A stretch of DNA of 64,000 nucleotides from Sporomusa acidovorans (GTDB lineage: Bacteria; Bacillota; Negativicutes; Sporomusales; Sporomusaceae). The translations under genes were made by a program, and so were the position numbers. Under the pieces are notes generated by a model. The model ran no database searches and was not told the DNA's origin. It was given only the letters and a program-made list of their open reading frames with translations. Numbering within the stretch: position 1 is the stretch's first letter; every line of letters starts with the position of its first letter. Of the stretch, positions 9,002 through 18,528 are shown piece after piece. Location of the stretch: assembly GCF_900101845.1 (NCBI RefSeq), contig NZ_FNAM01000033.1, positions 1 through 64,000 of the forward strand. The letters are read 5' to 3'.

Positions 9002-11629
9002 TCAACTTTCATCATTATCATCATAATTAAAATTATTCATTATCGTAGCTTGTCGAAGTGGGAAATTAGAAAATAAATTAACAGCACATTCACATCTCAA
9101 CAATCTCGCTCTGCCTACAGCCTGTTCTAATTCTGATTCTATCATGTAGAATTGTATGGCTCTTAGGTTCTTATCGTCATAGGTGTTAAAATGGAAGCGG
9201 TATCCATTATGAGTAACAATGGTGTTGGGTTTCAGTTTTGTATCAATGCCAAATCCAAGTGCATAGGAAAACAACTTATATATCCACTCTGGCTGATGCG
9301 GCGTTCCAATAACATCAATGTTTTCGTTTTTCAGAATATCGCAACCAGAACAATTACCAAAATGCAGATCACCCATGTAATGATTATCGAACTCCTTAAA
9401 AGAAATGGTATGCTTAATCCCTGACCATTTCTTAATTTTACCAATGATTGCAGGATTGTCTCTCATGAAAGATCGGCTCATTGTTTTACCACCATACTGA
9501 AACAAAGTACCTGTAAGTTTAGCTTCCTTAGAAGTATAAAACTTCACGTTATCCTCACCAAAACAATATTCGCAGATGTCTTTGTCCGCTGTTGCTGATA
9601 GCATGATATACTTTGTATTTTCTTGAATTTTAATAGGCTTGATAAAGCTGACGCAGTCTTCTGTTAGGTCATTTTCAAAATTTGATGGTTTCCGATAACA
9701 GAAATATTTTGCGTCACACAACGCCGGTATATTAACTTCCATCTTTATACTGGAGTATGATCTGTCATAATCAATCTTACGCAGAGTAAAAAATTCTGAT
9801 TTCTCAATGTGCTTTAAGATTTTTACAATTTTTGCCGCCAACGGGTCGCCGGTGTTCAATTTCTTTTTTAGTTTTTTTAGTTTAGAAATAGGAACTGTGT
9901 CTCTGCTAGGAATAACAGTGCTAAAGATTAAATCTTCATCAATGATGACAAGATCAAACTTGCTCACATCCATGCTTGTCAGGCGCCGGTGAGTAGTAAT
10001 AGCATGACCGTCACTGTTATTGAATTCATCTAGTTCTCGCTTGTATTCTTTAAACAACTTAGCACATTCTAAATCATCTTCAGCAATAGCCTTGTTCAGA
10101 CGAGGCATTGGCGACCTACCTGTCTCGTAGAGATTTTCTATATCGTCCCAAACATTTTGAGGCAAATCGTCTTTTAGTTCATGCAATGAAGGTGATACGA
10201 TTATGTCTACCCCCATCGCTTTCGCTCGTTCACATTCTTCACGCTTCAATTTGTTGGTTGGAACGGCAATTAAAACCCTTAGGTGAGTATCCCTAAGCAG
10301 CTCCAAAATTGCTTGAGTTTTGCCAAGAGCCGTTTGACATTTGATGACGTGCCATATCTTGTCTCTTGACATTACCGCACTGTGAAAATTCTCTTTAAAA
10401 TCTTTCCATGCTTCATCTAATCCAACCCAATGATCGTTGCAATTAGCAATTTTCTCAATTTGATGGTATTTAGGCTTCGATGTAGAAAGGATGTTTTTTC
10501 CATGGGGACAGGTAGCATGATAAGAACAGAAGCTGGTACACGGCCTAGGATCTTTATCTTTGATATAATAGAAATAGTAACTCCAGTTGTCGTACTTTTC
10601 CTTCCTGCTAGAGTAATATGAGTTTGCGCTGATAGTATCTTTGAATTTGATTTCTCCTGATTCTACCTTAGCTAGATTCGTAGCTACCCCGAGTAGTTCT
10701 CGTTGAGATAATGTTTTATTTCCCAACTCAAATTCCTGATACAATCTACAACTGGAACTGAGGGATTTTAGAGTATCAGAGGGGTAATCTTTATGGATAG
10801 ATGGTTTTTTTTGATTTGATGATACACTATATTTATCTTCATGATCTTCAAATTTGATTAAATAATTTAAATTTGATAATTTCTCACTATTTCTATGGTA
10901 TATCATAATAGGATTTTGTGAGTTTTTATCATTTATATTTTCTTTAATACCTTCAGTGAAATCCTCAACTATAGAAATTTCAGGAAGTTTTTTTTCATTT
11001 AATGCAACGCCTGTTGTTTTAGAAAACTCAACTATCTTCCGTTTGTAGTTGGTGGCTCCATATCGGTTTCTCAGATAAAGGCTCATATTCATAAATAGCA
11101 TATCAACACTTACCTCAGGAGTGGTATCGTCAAAATACAATACTTTATTCCCGCCATTATATACCTTTGAAACATCATCACAGCTTTTATCAGCTTCTGG
11201 AAACATCATCATCAAGGAGTTTTGCATGGCTTCAGCTTCTTTTAATGAAGAAGACGGACTGTCTTTTAGAAATACAATGCTAAATCTATTACGGCTTCCG
11301 ATGGAAAAAGCATCATAGGCAAACAGTATGGGAAGATCATATTGTTCGGTTCTGTCCTTTATTGCCTTAAATGATGTTTCTTTGCTGTCAAAATGGAGAG
11401 CTAATAGCTGCGACTGTTCGAAAGTCTCTTTACTTTTTAGTCCCTCCTTGAATGTAGAAGGACAGAATACATGACCTTTTGAACCAACTTGTTCTACAAA
11501 TGACCTAACGTTATCGCTTTTAATAAGTTCGCTATTATCAGCAATTAAAGTATCGAACATTTCCATTTCCTTGCCGTTAAACTCTCTCTTACTGGAAATT
11601 TTGCTGATGCTAACATTAAATTCATTCAT
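9002..11629 (-). CDS. Primase-polymerase/helicase fusion replication protein
   Basis: 875 aa. The N-terminal ~180 residues resemble an archaeo-eukaryotic primase (PrimPol): QLLALHFD near 75-82, then RNRFSIVFL, then CDDVSKVYNGGNKVLYFD. A Cys/His cluster near 365-380 (C-x3-C-x3-H-x2-C-x-H) probably binds zinc. An SF2-like helicase follows: TALGKT (Walker A), LVIIDED (DExx box), MLSATAD (motif III) and EQAVGRARLLR (motif VI). Such fusions replicate plasmids, phages and integrative elements. The usual first Asp of the DxD primase motif reads His here, so priming activity is uncertain. The ATG follows GAGGAG. Bases 11630-11845 contain short hairpins only. Confidence 0.7.
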   Translation of the reverse strand: MNEFNVSISKISSKREFNGKEMEMFDTLIADNSELIKSDNVRSFVEQVGSKGHVFCPSTFKEGLKSKETFEQSQLLALHFDSKETSFKAIKDRTEQYDLPILFAYDAFSIGSRNRFSIVFLKDSPSSSLKEAEAMQNSLMMMFPEADKSCDDVSKVYNGGNKVLYFDDTTPEVSVDMLFMNMSLYLRNRYGATNYKRKIVEFSKTTGVALNEKKLPEISIVEDFTEGIKENINDKNSQNPIMIYHRNSEKLSNLNYLIKFEDHEDKYSVSSNQKKPSIHKDYPSDTLKSLSSSCRLYQEFELGNKTLSQRELLGVATNLAKVESGEIKFKDTISANSYYSSRKEKYDNWSYYFYYIKDKDPRPCTSFCSYHATCPHGKNILSTSKPKYHQIEKIANCNDHWVGLDEAWKDFKENFHSAVMSRDKIWHVIKCQTALGKTQAILELLRDTHLRVLIAVPTNKLKREECERAKAMGVDIIVSPSLHELKDDLPQNVWDDIENLYETGRSPMPRLNKAIAEDDLECAKLFKEYKRELDEFNNSDGHAITTHRRLTSMDVSKFDLVIIDEDLIFSTVIPSRDTVPISKLKKLKKKLNTGDPLAAKIVKILKHIEKSEFFTLRKIDYDRSYSSIKMEVNIPALCDAKYFCYRKPSNFENDLTEDCVSFIKPIKIQENTKYIMLSATADKDICEYCFGEDNVKFYTSKEAKLTGTLFQYGGKTMSRSFMRDNPAIIGKIKKWSGIKHTISFKEFDNHYMGDLHFGNCSGCDILKNENIDVIGTPHQPEWIYKLFSYALGFGIDTKLKPNTIVTHNGYRFHFNTYDDKNLRAIQFYMIESELEQAVGRARLLRCECAVNLFSNFPLRQATIMNNFNYDDNDES

Positions 11630-11845
11630 ACTCTCAACTCCTCAGGAAATATATTTTATTTCCTTGTAAGAGCTAATTACAAAAAATATTGCAAAAAATA
11701 GAGGACGGTTTTGGGCCGCCCTTCATTTTACACGTTTGTTTCCTGAGGGATTCTATGCTTATTTTAGCAATCTAGTCTCCCGCTATGTTAGCACTGGGAT
11801 GACTGTAGATTCCATCTGTAAAATACAAATATTTCTACAGAGAAT

Positions 11846-12400
11846 TTAGCTGTTAGATTCCCGTACCTTCCTATAGAATGTAGAAGGTTTCATGTTTAAC
11901 CTTCGCATAGCCTCAACCGCCGTCATGTTGCCCGATTTCCATATAGTCACGACCTTCTCAAATTCCGGGTGGCAAATAGGCTTACGTCCCTTGTATTTTC
12001 CTAGCTCTTTAGCAATAGCGATTCCTTCATTTTGGCGTTGCAGGATATACTCACGTTCCAATTCTGCTACGGCTCCGAATATCGTCAGCATAAATCTACC
12101 AGTCGGAGTTGTCGTATCAATGGCTTCTTTCTTAGAAATAAACTCAACCTGTTTGGCAGTCAACTGGGAAATGAGATCAAGCAGGTCTCGTGTGTTACGG
12201 GCGAAGCGGCTGATGGATTCAACAATAACAGTATCGCCCTGCCGGACATAAGTAAGCATCCGCTTCAGTTCTGGCCTATCGGTATTTTTGCCACTGGCCT
12301 TGTCGATAAAGAGTTCATCAACGCTAAGCTCTTTTAATAGAATCTCTTGCCGAATCGTATTTTGTTCTGCTGTGCTTACGCGAATATATCCTATCTTCAT
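11846..12400 (-). CDS. Serine recombinase of the resolvase/invertase family
   Basis: 184 aa, normal length for Tn3-type resolvases. The N-terminus MKIGYIRVSTAEQN carries the catalytic serine. ESISRFARNTRDLLDL holds conserved arginines. The C-terminal ~45 residues (KGRKP...NMTAVEAMRRLNMKPSTFYRKV) form the helix-turn-helix. The open frame extends upstream, but GGAGGA lies correctly before the ATG at 12400. Resolvases cut paired res sites to resolve cointegrates or invert DNA. A candidate res site lies directly upstream at 12464-12520. Confidence 0.9.
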   Translation of the reverse strand: MKIGYIRVSTAEQNTIRQEILLKELSVDELFIDKASGKNTDRPELKRMLTYVRQGDTVIVESISRFARNTRDLLDLISQLTAKQVEFISKKEAIDTTTPTGRFMLTIFGAVAELEREYILQRQNEGIAIAKELGKYKGRKPICHPEFEKVVTIWKSGNMTAVEAMRRLNMKPSTFYRKVRESNS

Positions 12401-12463
12401 ACAAATTCCTCCATTAAAATAAGCCATTAGACTACAGCCCAATGGCATGTTGAAAAAGTGTCT

Positions 12464-12520
12464 CAATAGAGTTGTTTTTGGATTTTTGGCATGTGCCCTT
12501 GTCAAAGACAACCCTATTGG
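12464..12520. other. Candidate res site for the resolvase
   Basis: CAATAGAGTTGTTTTTG at 12464-12480 is inverted, with a few mismatches, by CAAAGACAACCCTATTGG at 12503-12520. TGGCATGT also occurs at about 12443 and 12486. Inverted subsites upstream of a resolvase gene are typical of res. Confidence 0.45.
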
Positions 12521-12669
12521 TAAAATGAGTGAAAATGTTTATTCATTTCACACCACTATAATCCGCAAGATAAAGATTGTCCCCAATTTAATCTCCTCGT
12601 ATCTTTTACTGTCAAAATAATATATTATGATAGATATAGATGGAAATAATTATATGGGAGGGTATTATT

Positions 12670-12810
12670 TTGAAATTCATTATATTTCGAGGAAAAAAGC
12701 TTCCTGTAGGTTTAGCCAGGAAGCTTTTAACAATAGCTGGACATGTAGTACCTCTTAATAAATTATATAGAGATCTTTATTTTGCACTGGCAACCCAAAA
12801 TAAAAAATAG
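12670..12810 (+). CDS. Small basic protein of unknown function, 46 aa
   Basis: A TTG start lies eight bases after GGGAGG. The product (MKFIIFRGKKLPVGLARKLL...) is strongly basic with hydrophobic stretches, suggesting an amphipathic helix. A Rho-independent terminator follows at once (12805-12836), so it looks like a self-contained one-gene unit. Its direction opposes both neighbours. No family recognised; a toxin-like or nucleic-acid-binding peptide is possible but not shown. Confidence 0.5.
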   Translation: MKFIIFRGKKLPVGLARKLLTIAGHVVPLNKLYRDLYFALATQNKK

Positions 12811-12836
12811 ATGGGATTAACCCATCTATTTTTTTG
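12805..12836 (+). terminator. Terminator after the 46-aa gene
   Basis: ATAGATGGG and CCCATCTAT pair around a short ATTAA loop and are followed by a T-run. Confidence 0.7.
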
Positions 12837-12859
12837 ATAATAGTATCTCAATTTGTAAA

Positions 12860-13468
12860 TCACATCCTGCCTTGCTCCTTAAGGCTAAAGTAACCTCCGC
12901 CAGCAGCAGCTACAATAATATGGTCAAGCACTTCAATGCCAATAATCTTGCCACATTCAACCAATTGCTTCGTTAGCAAAATATCTTCATTACTCGGCGA
13001 ATGATCTGAACTTGGGTGGTTATGAACTAAAATGCAACTAGCACATGATCTACGAATCAAACCTTTAAATGCTTCACGAGGATGCACTATACTGGCATTT
13101 AATGAGCCAATCGAAATATTCTCTCTGAAAATAACATGATTCTTGGTTGATAGACCAATCACATCAAAATGTTCAACCTGCAAAAATTCCATATCGGCAC
13201 GCACTAAATCAAATACGTCTTGGGGGCTTCTAACAATAATGCGCTTACTTGCATCTGGCATATATACCTTACGAGCAAATTCCAGTATCGCGCTAAGTTG
13301 CTTCGCTTTTACTACACCAATCCCCTTAATACTGTTGATTTCTTTTTCACTGGCGTTCATTAATTCGCTAATATTAGGGTAACTCTCAATCAGAGCATCT
13401 ACAACATATCCATTGGCACTTTCGCGTAGACAACCAGCCAATAAATTTCTCATTCCTTCCATATTCAT
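12860..13468 (-). CDS. radC: RadC-like JAB-domain protein
   Basis: 202 aa. A helix-hairpin-helix region (IKGIGVVKAKQL near 47-58) precedes a JAB/MPN metalloprotease-like domain with HNHPSSDHSPSNED near 148-161, matching the HxHPxGDxxPSxxD metal site. RadC-type genes are common on phages, integrative elements and plasmids; their role in DNA metabolism is unresolved. It is the last gene of the minus-strand run from 19529, separated from DUF960 by a hairpin. A second ATG two codons in has slightly better ribosome spacing. Confidence 0.85.
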   Translation of the reverse strand: MNMEGMRNLLAGCLRESANGYVVDALIESYPNISELMNASEKEINSIKGIGVVKAKQLSAILEFARKVYMPDASKRIIVRSPQDVFDLVRADMEFLQVEHFDVIGLSTKNHVIFRENISIGSLNASIVHPREAFKGLIRRSCASCILVHNHPSSDHSPSNEDILLTKQLVECGKIIGIEVLDHIIVAAAGGGYFSLKEQGRM

Positions 13469-13478
13469 ACACTCCTCA

Positions 13479-13513
13479 CAAAATAATTTGCCAGCCCTGA
13501 ATTACAAGGCTGG
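13479..13513. terminator. Hairpin between DUF960 and radC genes
   Basis: GCCAGCC and GGCTGGC arms around a ~10-base loop, with T-rich sequence on both outer sides. It may reduce radC readthrough or end a plus-strand transcript. Confidence 0.45.
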
Positions 13514-13520
13514 CTTATTT

Positions 13521-13820
13521 TTAATACTCATCGTTTAAAAGCATCGTACAATGTTCAACATCATCAATTACATAAATTTTATGCTGTAATGGGTTCACCA
13601 CTTTGTCAAATTGATATATCGCCTGATATGGCGGATTTTCCTGCCGATGAATAATGGTTTGATTACCATTTTCACCGTAAAACTCAAAGACTTGCAGATA
13701 ATCCGGTTCCTCTGCCATTTTTGCAACTAATTCATCTAAGAGTGACCAAAGAAACATTTGAACTTCAGGCGGTATTGTATCCGCTACGCCTCGCGTAATC
13801 ATTCTTTTGCCTTGAAACAA
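13521..13820 (-). CDS. DUF960 family protein
   Basis: 99 aa. The sequence matches the pattern I know for DUF960: KRMITRGVADTIPPEVQ at the N-terminus, LWSLLDEL, then YLQVFEF. Function unknown; it recurs on Firmicute plasmids and prophages. The TTG start follows AGGGGC; an ATG six codons in is the alternative. It lies between DUF6744 and radC on the same strand. Confidence 0.7.
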   Translation of the reverse strand: MFQGKRMITRGVADTIPPEVQMFLWSLLDELVAKMAEEPDYLQVFEFYGENGNQTIIHRQENPPYQAIYQFDKVVNPLQHKIYVIDDVEHCTMLLNDEY

Positions 13821-13862
13821 GTTTCAACGCCCCTTTCAACATTCCCATTACTTCAAAATTAT

Positions 13863-14870
13863 TTATGCCACACCATTTTCAGCACTAACCCGATCTAGCA
13901 TAATCCGTACCTGTTTACGCAATATATCAATTGTAGCTCGCACTTCACCGAGATTGCTTTCCAGCAGGTTTTCATATTCCGCTACTTGCTCTTTTAACTC
14001 CTGTAGCTGATAAATGGCGTGATTGGCTGTTGTTTTTGAAACTACGTTCTGTGCTCGTAAGGTCACTGCAAATTCCGATGCTAACGATTTAAGCGTCTTT
14101 TTCACGTTCAGCACTTGTGCATTCCCTCCTAGCATACTGCCAATCTGGGAAACCTGTGATAATACATGACCGCGAAGTTTTTCTTCAAGCATCTGCTTTT
14201 GTTCAGTAGCATTCACTACAGGTAAATAGTGCATCTCCACTGCATTTCCTGGAAGTGTTTTTACTAGCGAGTTAAGCGCTTTTATCGTCGGCTCATAGGC
14301 GGCTGGTGTAAAATACACTGCGCCTGCTGGACGAACGCCAACAGCTTGGCAATCACCCAGAGCAACTTTAATCAGCCGCCGAATATGGTCTGAGATAAAA
14401 TAGTCCCGATATTTACTATAAAGCACTTTCGCTTTATGCAAGGCTGGCTTGGCTTCATCGGTAAGTGCTACCGTACTTATGGTTCCCCATTGCCGTTCAA
14501 ATTCAATTTCGCCAATTTTTTCATAATGAAGTTGAACGTTCTTTTTGTCTCTGACTTCTTTAATTAAATGCCTTATCACTCGTTCTTCAGCAGATAATAC
14601 CTCGCGTACCATCAATACCTCTGTCATTTCTTCATTCGAGCGTAATACACCACCAATTTCGGAAGTTGCTCTACGAAAAGCGTCTGACGGACGTATCGGT
14701 GCAGGCACATACTTTTCAGGAAGTCCAACCGTGACAGCCAGCTTCACCAACTCGTCACGTAGTATTTCCATATCGGAAACACTAAACCACACCAAATTAC
14801 CAAGGATATTATCCGTAGTACCACCACTTACCGCATATAAAGCTGTTGTATCTTTTGTCATCATTACCAT
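13863..14870 (-). CDS. DUF6744-like protein beside a MoxR/vWA pair
   Basis: 335 aa, soluble. The N-terminal ~60 residues contain YAVSGGTTDNILGNLVWFSVSD; the last ~70 form a probable coiled coil (repeated QELKEQVAEYENLLE type). I recognise it as DUF6744-like from memory, without a search. It lies 15 bases after the vWA gene. The start ATG follows GAGGGG by eight bases. In MoxR/vWA systems the third gene often encodes the substrate or adaptor, a plausible but unproven role here. Confidence 0.55.
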   Translation of the reverse strand: MVMMTKDTTALYAVSGGTTDNILGNLVWFSVSDMEILRDELVKLAVTVGLPEKYVPAPIRPSDAFRRATSEIGGVLRSNEEMTEVLMVREVLSAEERVIRHLIKEVRDKKNVQLHYEKIGEIEFERQWGTISTVALTDEAKPALHKAKVLYSKYRDYFISDHIRRLIKVALGDCQAVGVRPAGAVYFTPAAYEPTIKALNSLVKTLPGNAVEMHYLPVVNATEQKQMLEEKLRGHVLSQVSQIGSMLGGNAQVLNVKKTLKSLASEFAVTLRAQNVVSKTTANHAIYQLQELKEQVAEYENLLESNLGEVRATIDILRKQVRIMLDRVSAENGVA

Positions 14871-14884
14871 TATTATCGCCCCTC

Positions 14885-16276
14885 TTATATTTTTTGAAAT
14901 AATTCTTGTACCGTAGTTTCATCTAATAAATCGGTTATACTCCACACCGCATCTGACCAGCGGTTTAGCTCTTTCAGATTGCTACCAATAAGAATGCTGT
15001 AAATTCTACACTGTTTTTGCACTTTTACTTTCTGCAACTCTTTTAAAAATTCATTACCCACAGCGCATTCACCGTCGGTAATCATAACAATATCAGCTTT
15101 GCTAAAGGTACTCTCGCGCAGTTTATCCATTGCCCATTGTAACGGTTGCTCAAAATTAGTTCCTCCGCCAATGAATTCACTGGCAATTTTGATTACCTTA
15201 TCCGGGGAACGTTGTCCGATCTGAAAATCATCTGTAATTAATGCAGCCCTGCCACTGGCGAAAAGCGCATAACTAAAGCCTCGCCGCTCTTTTTCCGCAA
15301 TTTCAGCCAGACCTAATGCAACGGCTTTTGACCAATGTTCGCGATTGCCAACCATAGAACTAGATGTATCAATGAGCGCAAGAATCGGGCCTTGTCCTAC
15401 ATACTCTTGCTGATTCAGGTCATACTGAAATAACTGTTTTTCCATCATCCGCCGATAAAAGTCCAGTTTTAATAACGGCCTACGCAGTGCCAGTAATTCC
15501 TGGGGTAATACATGATTAATATCAGCACCCTGCGTAATAGAGTGTAGCTCCACACGTTGTTCCAGCTTGGCTTTGCGCGAAACACTGGCAAGTCTTCGCA
15601 TTCGCCCTACTAAATTGCTCATGTCTTTAAATTTCTGCTGGCTTCGTAATACGTGTAGTAATTCTAGCTTTTTCTCATAAGGTAATCTTGTAAACTCACC
15701 TTGATTTAGCCCCCACGAGGTAATAACCTGTTCGACTTCTTCTGCCTCAGTGACCGCTTTGTCAGTAGCAAGCTCGACTACCTGCCGTAATTTACTTTGC
15801 AGACTAGCTACCCTCGGATGCACTTCATCAGAGGGTATGCCTATTTGCTTTTTCATTGCATCATTAATTTTGTTTGAAACTTCTTTTAAATCACCATCCT
15901 GTTCCAGTTGTTTTAGCAAATTTTCAAGCAAAGCTTTACTACCAAGCCCTGCTCCTAGTTCGTCGAGTTGGGTATATTCTCGTAATTCGTAGTAGGACTG
16001 TGATTCCATCAGCTTTGACATCAGCCCATGATTTAGTAAATATTCCGTCGCCATCTCATTTGCTGATGTTAGCTCGGGTTTGACTTTATAAAGAGCAAAG
16101 AATACATCCTCAGCCATTTCTGCGAACGTATTCAAGGTTTGTGTCCCCTGCGCGCTTATGTTTTGCAGTTCTTTGGATTGGCGAAGTATTTCTTCATATG
16201 CTGCCTTATCGAAAGAATCATGCCGAACACAATTTCGTGATAATATGCTGCTATTTTTTCTCATAACATCCACCAC
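14885..16276 (-). CDS. CoxE-type vWA domain protein
   Basis: 463 aa. The N-terminal ~270 residues are helical and charged. The C-terminal vWA domain has the MIDAS motif ALIDTSSSM near 302-310, GGGTNFEQPL near 370-379 and MITDGEC near 395-402. vWA proteins of this type work with MoxR AAA+ ATPases as chaperone-like complexes that load metals or remodel targets. The MoxR gene is immediately upstream and its stop overlaps this GTG start; an ATG four codons in is another possible start. Confidence 0.85.
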   Translation of the reverse strand: MVDVMRKNSSILSRNCVRHDSFDKAAYEEILRQSKELQNISAQGTQTLNTFAEMAEDVFFALYKVKPELTSANEMATEYLLNHGLMSKLMESQSYYELREYTQLDELGAGLGSKALLENLLKQLEQDGDLKEVSNKINDAMKKQIGIPSDEVHPRVASLQSKLRQVVELATDKAVTEAEEVEQVITSWGLNQGEFTRLPYEKKLELLHVLRSQQKFKDMSNLVGRMRRLASVSRKAKLEQRVELHSITQGADINHVLPQELLALRRPLLKLDFYRRMMEKQLFQYDLNQQEYVGQGPILALIDTSSSMVGNREHWSKAVALGLAEIAEKERRGFSYALFASGRAALITDDFQIGQRSPDKVIKIASEFIGGGTNFEQPLQWAMDKLRESTFSKADIVMITDGECAVGNEFLKELQKVKVQKQCRIYSILIGSNLKELNRWSDAVWSITDLLDETTVQELFQKI

Positions 16277-17409
16277 TATATTCCTAAAAGATAGGTATTC
16301 ACTACGTTTTCATTCATTTCTTTAAGCTGTGCCAAACGCTCGATAATTTTAGCTGTTGCTTTTCCCTCACTTTTCGCCTGTTTCAGGAGGCCATCTAGCA
16401 TCTTTTGCGCGGCTTTGAATTTATGATTGGCTTCGGCGGCCATCGCAGTCCGCTCGCTGCCATCAGGCGTTTCTTTTAGCTTTGCTGATAATTCAAACGC
16501 TCCGTCAAATATTTCATTGGCTTTTACCGTCAGTGGATTAGCAAATCCCATTACAATTTTCTTCGTCAGCTTGATTTGATCGGGTTCTGTCCAGAGCATG
16601 TTAGATAGAATAGAAATATCATCTTCAGCAACTTGTACACGCCCTTCAAACCAAGCATGAGCCTTTAGGAAACGCAAACTATTTCTAAAACGACGGTCTG
16701 AAATCAAAAAGCCTTGGCTTTTCAGCTCTTTCCAGAGCCGTACCAAGGCATTGATTGTATCATCGGATATATTGACTTGTTCTGCTTGCTGCTGTGCGCT
16801 TTGTAGCTCTTGCAGGCTTATTGTGGTAGATGGCTTATTGGTACTGAGTTTTAGCATCGTCGCAAAATTTCGTTCGTCTTTTACATAAGCAACTGTATAT
16901 TTCAAATCAAATCGATCCCATAGTGCTGCCAGCTCTCCATTTACTCCACCATCAGGAAGCTCATTGGAAAGTCCAACCAATACCTGTAGCGGGATTGGCT
17001 TAGGAGTACTGCTATCATCAAAATATACCCGTTCGTTCATAATCGGGAGTAGCGTGTTCAGCACTGCACTATTGCATTTAAAGACTTCATCAATCACCGC
17101 AAGATCGGCCTCTGGCAATTTTCCTACCGTCACTCTTTTATATTGATCATTTTCCAGTGCTTTTAGTGACAGCGGACCGAATAATTCTTCGGGAGCAGAT
17201 ACTTTCGTTAATAACCGGCTAAAGAATTTACCGCTAAGTTGTTTTGATAATGCTTCGGCTATAGCCGTTTTCGCCGCGCCTGGCGCACCAAGAATCAGTA
17301 GATTGCCTTTAGCCACTGCGGTTACAAGTAGCCCACGTACAATTTCTTCACGTTCCATGAAGCACCCATTGAGTTCTGTTTCTAATTTTAATAATTTTTT
17401 GTGTATCAT
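16276..17409 (-). CDS. MoxR-family AAA+ ATPase
   Basis: 377 aa, the size of RavA/MoxR proteins. Walker A GAPGAAKTAI, Walker B LAVIDEVFKCNSAVLN, the MNERVYFDD segment typical of MoxR helix-2 insert clade, and sensor/arginine residues in LWDRFDLK. It forms hexamers that remodel proteins and acts with the overlapping vWA gene. The start is the ATG nine bases after GGGGG, seven codons inside the longest frame. Here it lies between a RecB-like nuclease and a vWA gene, pointing to DNA metabolism or defence rather than metal-enzyme assembly; that is inference. Confidence 0.9.
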   Translation of the reverse strand: MIHKKLLKLETELNGCFMEREEIVRGLLVTAVAKGNLLILGAPGAAKTAIAEALSKQLSGKFFSRLLTKVSAPEELFGPLSLKALENDQYKRVTVGKLPEADLAVIDEVFKCNSAVLNTLLPIMNERVYFDDSSTPKPIPLQVLVGLSNELPDGGVNGELAALWDRFDLKYTVAYVKDERNFATMLKLSTNKPSTTISLQELQSAQQQAEQVNISDDTINALVRLWKELKSQGFLISDRRFRNSLRFLKAHAWFEGRVQVAEDDISILSNMLWTEPDQIKLTKKIVMGFANPLTVKANEIFDGAFELSAKLKETPDGSERTAMAAEANHKFKAAQKMLDGLLKQAKSEGKATAKIIERLAQLKEMNENVVNTYLLGI

Positions 17410-17448
17410 TTTAAAATTCCCCCATCTCATGTTTTTATTGACTATTTT

Positions 17449-18528
17449 CTAACAAGCTTCTTTGGCTTTTACTAGCCGAAAAGTCTTTGTTGTCTTCTGC
17501 TTACCATATAACTGCAACTGCGCATCCGTAACCCCCATTTTCTTTAGGTTTGCGGCAGTGAGCGTTAAATATTGAAATACATCCAACCCGCGATCATGAA
17601 GTTCACTGCATAACTCATACAGCTTTTCAGCATCAATATTCCAACTTACGCTCGGAACAAAATCAAAACTACTATCCCCTACTGCAATCGCCCCATGTTC
17701 TTTTGCCCAAGCTTTCAAATGCTCTTTCATTTCTGATGTGGCACTTTCTAGTCGGATTACTTCTGCCGCTACTCGCTGTGCATCTACTTCATCATCGATT
17801 TTTACAGGTTTAATCTGAACACTTTTAATGCAAAGGCTGGCATGACTACAAGTTTGACAATGTTTCCCCGGAATGGCAGGGAATAAATGTTCATCCTCTC
17901 CCCCATCCAGTAAATTCAGTTCTGCAACCTTATCCTCAATTTCTGTTGCGAGTGCCATTGCCCACCTTCGGGCTTCTTCCATTTCAACGCTTGTATAGGT
18001 ATAAGCTTGCCGACTATCCGCATATGGATACCGCAGAAATACCAACTCGGCATCCACTTCGGCAGCACCTGTCACTTGCGATAAATACCAGCTATATAAG
18101 CCTAATTGATGATTGTCGGTAGGCGCATATTTTTGCCGATTGCTTTTCCAGTCGATTAGTTTTACAGCACCACCGGGTAGTTGCTCGTACCAGTCAATAT
18201 ATCCCTGAAGCTGAATCACACCCTCACGGTCTAGTGGAATTAGAAACTGCTGCTCAACCTGTCCACCTTGAATTTTTCTTACCATCGGATGCTCAACCAA
18301 GCGCAGTACTTCATCACGATCAACAGGCAACTCACCTTCCTGCAAGATGGCTTGCTCCACTGCGTTTTCTAGTTCCGTACCTGTTAGATATAGCTGAATG
18401 GCGGTGTGAACGGTTTTACCCAATACCAGCGGTTCCGTTGGTAGTTCGGACATTTCATACAGATATTTATATTGAAAAGAAGCGGGACAATCAGCATATC
18501 GCTTTAACCGCGAATAGCTATAGATCAT
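17449..18528 (-). CDS. Cas4/AddB-like PD-(D/E)XK nuclease with Fe-S cysteines
   Basis: 359 aa. Begins SYSRLKRYADCPASFQY, the LxxYxxCPxxF start of RecB/AddB/Cas4-type nucleases. LGKTVHTAI supplies the conserved His, YIDWYE and LIDWKSNR the D...DxK metal site, and QLGLY the QxxxY motif. C-terminal CQTCSHASLC gives three cysteines that with the early Cys form the 4Fe-4S pattern. It is expected to be a single-strand exonuclease. It overlaps the upstream RecA-like ATPase gene by four bases (ATGA), implying coupled translation and a two-part recombination unit. Confidence 0.87.
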   Translation of the reverse strand: MIYSYSRLKRYADCPASFQYKYLYEMSELPTEPLVLGKTVHTAIQLYLTGTELENAVEQAILQEGELPVDRDEVLRLVEHPMVRKIQGGQVEQQFLIPLDREGVIQLQGYIDWYEQLPGGAVKLIDWKSNRQKYAPTDNHQLGLYSWYLSQVTGAAEVDAELVFLRYPYADSRQAYTYTSVEMEEARRWAMALATEIEDKVAELNLLDGGEDEHLFPAIPGKHCQTCSHASLCIKSVQIKPVKIDDEVDAQRVAAEVIRLESATSEMKEHLKAWAKEHGAIAVGDSSFDFVPSVSWNIDAEKLYELCSELHDRGLDVFQYLTLTAANLKKMGVTDAQLQLYGKQKTTKTFRLVKAKEAC

